Below the pieces are notes generated by a model, which saw nothing but the letters and a program-made list of their open reading frames with translations, had not been told where the DNA came from and ran no database searches. Position numbers and translations under genes: made by a program. From Stenotrophomonas sp. VV52 (GTDB lineage Bacteria; Pseudomonadota; Gammaproteobacteria; Xanthomonadales; Xanthomonadaceae): a stretch of DNA of 64,000 bases. The stretch spans positions 62,001 through 126,000 of the forward strand of contig NZ_PKQQ01000011.1 of assembly GCF_002893095.1 (NCBI RefSeq). The letters are read 5' to 3'. Below, piece after piece: positions 62,286 to 64,000 of the stretch; position 1 is the stretch's first letter, and each line of letters starts with the position of its first letter.

Positions 62286-64000
62286 ATGTGGAACCCTTCC
62301 CTGCCCCTGGTCAGCATCGAGGACGCACCGCCGCGCCTGGGCGCCGGCAACCCCGAACTGCAGGCGATGGTGGCCGAGGCCGCCTCCGGCGGCACGCCGC
62401 TGATGCTGATGCACGTGGACATCGACCACTTCGCCTCGGTCAACGAGAACATGAGCGCGGAGGTCGGCGACCAGGCATTGGTGCTGGTCGCGCAGCGCCT
62501 GCAGCACCACCTGCGCGGTCGCGGCAAGCTGTGGCGGCATGGCAGCGACGAATTCCTGCTCGCGGTGCCGCGCGCGGCCGACATGCCCCTGCCGGACGAC
62601 CTGGCCGAAGAAATCCGCCAGCAGCTGGAACTGCCGCTGTCGGTGCTGCCGTACACGTTGTTCATGACCGGCAAGCTCGGCGTGAGCCTGTGCCCGGAAC
62701 ACGCCACCGACACCTCACGCCTGCTCGACCACGCCGAAGATGCGCTGTACCAGGCCGCGCGCGAAGGCGGCAACGCCGTGCGCATCCATGCAGTCAACAC
62801 GCCGTCCAGCGCGCACAGCGAAAGCATCATCGCGCGGCAGATCGTCGACGCCATTCCCAATGGCGAACTGAAGCTGCGCTACCAGCCACTGGTCAGCGCC
62901 CGCGACGGCCACGTGGTCGGCATGGAGGCGCTGCTGCGCTGGCAGTCCCCTACCCTGGGCATGCTGGTGCCGGAGCGCTTCATGCGCACAGCCGAGCGTC
63001 TCGGCATCATCGTGCAGATCGGCACCTGGGTGCTGGAAGGCGCGCTGAAGCAGGCCCGGTTGTGGCGCGACCAGGGCTTCGACGATTTCACCATCGCAGT
63101 GAACGTTTCCACCCTGCAGCTACTGCGCCCAAACTTCTTCGCCGAGGTGATGTCGCTGATGCAGGCGGCCGGCGTGCCGGCGCACATGCTGACCCTGGAG
63201 ATCAACGAAAGCGCGCTGACCAACAACGTCAACTTCGTGCACGAAACGCTGGTGAACCTGCGCAAGGAGGGCATCAGCCTGAGCCTGGACAATTTCGGCA
63301 CCGGCGATTCGAGCCTGAGCGCGCTGGTGCGGTACCCGGTGGACAAGCTGAAGATCGACCGCAGCTTCATCAAGAGCGCGCCGGCGGGCAACCGCGAGGC
63401 GGCGATCGCGCGCGCGATCATCGCCATGGGCCACCAGCTCGGCATGACCGTGATCGCCAACGGCGTGGAATCGCAGGCGCAGCTCGGCTTCCTGCGCCGC
63501 AACGACTGCGACGTGTTCCAGGGCTACCTGTTCGGCGAGCCGATGTCGGCCGACGCGGCGGGCATGACCCTGCGCCGGCGTTACCTGCGTCCGGAAGCGT
63601 TTGCCGAAACCCGCCCGGACCGCACCCTGCTGCTGCTGGACGACGAGGAGAACGTGCTGCGCTCACTGGTGCGCCTGTTCCGCCGCGACGGCTACCGGAT
63701 CCTGGCCGCAGGCAACGTGCGCGATGCCTTCGACCTGCTGGCGATCAACGACGTGCAGGTGATCCTGTCCGACCAGCGCATGAGCGACATGAGCGGCACC
63801 GAGTTCCTGGGCCGGGTCAAGATGCTGTACCCGGACACGATCCGGCTGGTGCTGTCCGGCTACACCGACCTGAACACCGTCACCGACGCGATCAACCGCG
63901 GCGCGATTTATCGGTTCCTGACCAAGCCGTGGAACGATGACGAGCTGCGCAAGCACATCCACCAGGCGTTTCGGACGCATGAGGAACAGCGTCGCGCCAA
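62286..64000 (+). CDS. GGDEF-EAL-REC response regulator, RavR-like, 3' end cut by window edge
   Basis: About 571 residues are visible. A degenerate GGDEF domain (RHGSDEFLLAVPR near 87) is followed by an EAL domain with MEALLRWQSP near 215, LEINESAL, LDNFGTGDSS and IANGVES, then a C-terminal receiver with LLLLDDEENVLRSL, Asp in VILSDQRMSDMSG near 494 and FLTKPWNDDEL. The domain order GGDEF-EAL-REC is that of RavR, a cyclic-di-GMP phosphodiesterase that links sensing to virulence and motility in Xanthomonas (family knowledge). The variant GSDEF suggests loss of cyclase. In one operon with the PAS kinase. Confidence 0.83.
   Translation, partial: MWNPSLPLVSIEDAPPRLGAGNPELQAMVAEAASGGTPLMLMHVDIDHFASVNENMSAEVGDQALVLVAQRLQHHLRGRGKLWRHGSDEFLLAVPRAADMPLPDDLAEEIRQQLELPLSVLPYTLFMTGKLGVSLCPEHATDTSRLLDHAEDALYQAAREGGNAVRIHAVNTPSSAHSESIIARQIVDAIPNGELKLRYQPLVSARDGHVVGMEALLRWQSPTLGMLVPERFMRTAERLGIIVQIGTWVLEGALKQARLWRDQGFDDFTIAVNVSTLQLLRPNFFAEVMSLMQAAGVPAHMLTLEINESALTNNVNFVHETLVNLRKEGISLSLDNFGTGDSSLSALVRYPVDKLKIDRSFIKSAPAGNREAAIARAIIAMGHQLGMTVIANGVESQAQLGFLRRNDCDVFQGYLFGEPMSADAAGMTLRRRYLRPEAFAETRPDRTLLLLDDEENVLRSLVRLFRRDGYRILAAGNVRDAFDLLAINDVQVILSDQRMSDMSGTEFLGRVKMLYPDTIRLVLSGYTDLNTVTDAINRGAIYRFLTKPWNDDELRKHIHQAFRTHEEQRRA

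Overview
The window is about 64 kb of high-GC DNA from a gammaproteobacterium of the Xanthomonadaceae/Lysobacteraceae, most likely Stenotrophomonas or a close relative. The core gene order supports this: ftsK, a DUF3857 transglutaminase-like gene, lolA, rarA and crcB in one block; aat and infA; clpA and clpS; nudJ, mnmA and hflD. So do scattered short palindromes that begin with GTAG, which look like the SMAG/GTAG REP repeats described in Stenotrophomonas maltophilia.

Left part (1-5.8 kb): the 5' two thirds of an EF-G paralogue, preceded by a long leader with an intrinsic terminator, a 14-codon upstream ORF and alternative stem-loops; a divergent TonB-dependent siderophore receptor; and an ArsR repressor, quinone oxidoreductase and ABM-monooxygenase unit with visible palindromic operators.

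Fimbrial locus 1 (5.8-16.6 kb, minus strand) is the most unusual part. It has one usher, one PapD-like chaperone, one two-domain putative tip protein and eight paralogous DUF1120-type pilins. All eight pilins share a pilin-like cysteine pair, a C-terminal beta-strand ending in Tyr-Leu and a single Asp-box-like motif. The genes form about five transcription units with two recurring promoter types.

Iron block (16.7-22.2 kb, minus): an IroE/Fes-like esterase, a YncE-like beta-propeller and a HmuTUV-type ABC importer behind a Fur-box-like site. A small glutamine-rich protein follows on the upstream side.

Fimbrial locus 2 (22.6-29.3 kb, minus): a CS1/CFA-I-like alpha-fimbrial operon with chaperone, major pilin, usher and two tandem tip-adhesin paralogues. 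The first tip gene has an in-frame TAG, and the second appears to start at ATT. The operon promoter carries the same 36-bp element (a TGCAA-N4-TTGCA palindrome plus a distal TTGCAT) as three DUF1120 transcription units, so the two fimbrial systems are probably co-regulated.

Middle (29.4-37 kb): an amidohydrolase, a GST/WYL-regulator pair, a LysR regulator and a BvgA/BvgS-like two-component system. Housekeeping part (37-57 kb): crcB, rarA, lolA, a transglutaminase-like protein, ftsK, trxB, a lower-GC amidase, a GNAT protein, aat, infA, clpA, clpS, nudJ, mnmA, hflD and an inner-membrane MCP-like protein.

Right end (57.5-64 kb): a PAS-GGDEF-EAL protein divergent from a PAS histidine kinase and a GGDEF-EAL-REC response regulator that resembles the RavS/RavR pair of Xanthomonas. 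No rRNA, tRNA, insertion sequence, prophage or CRISPR array was recognised. All functions are read from translated sequence and general family knowledge; no database search was run.
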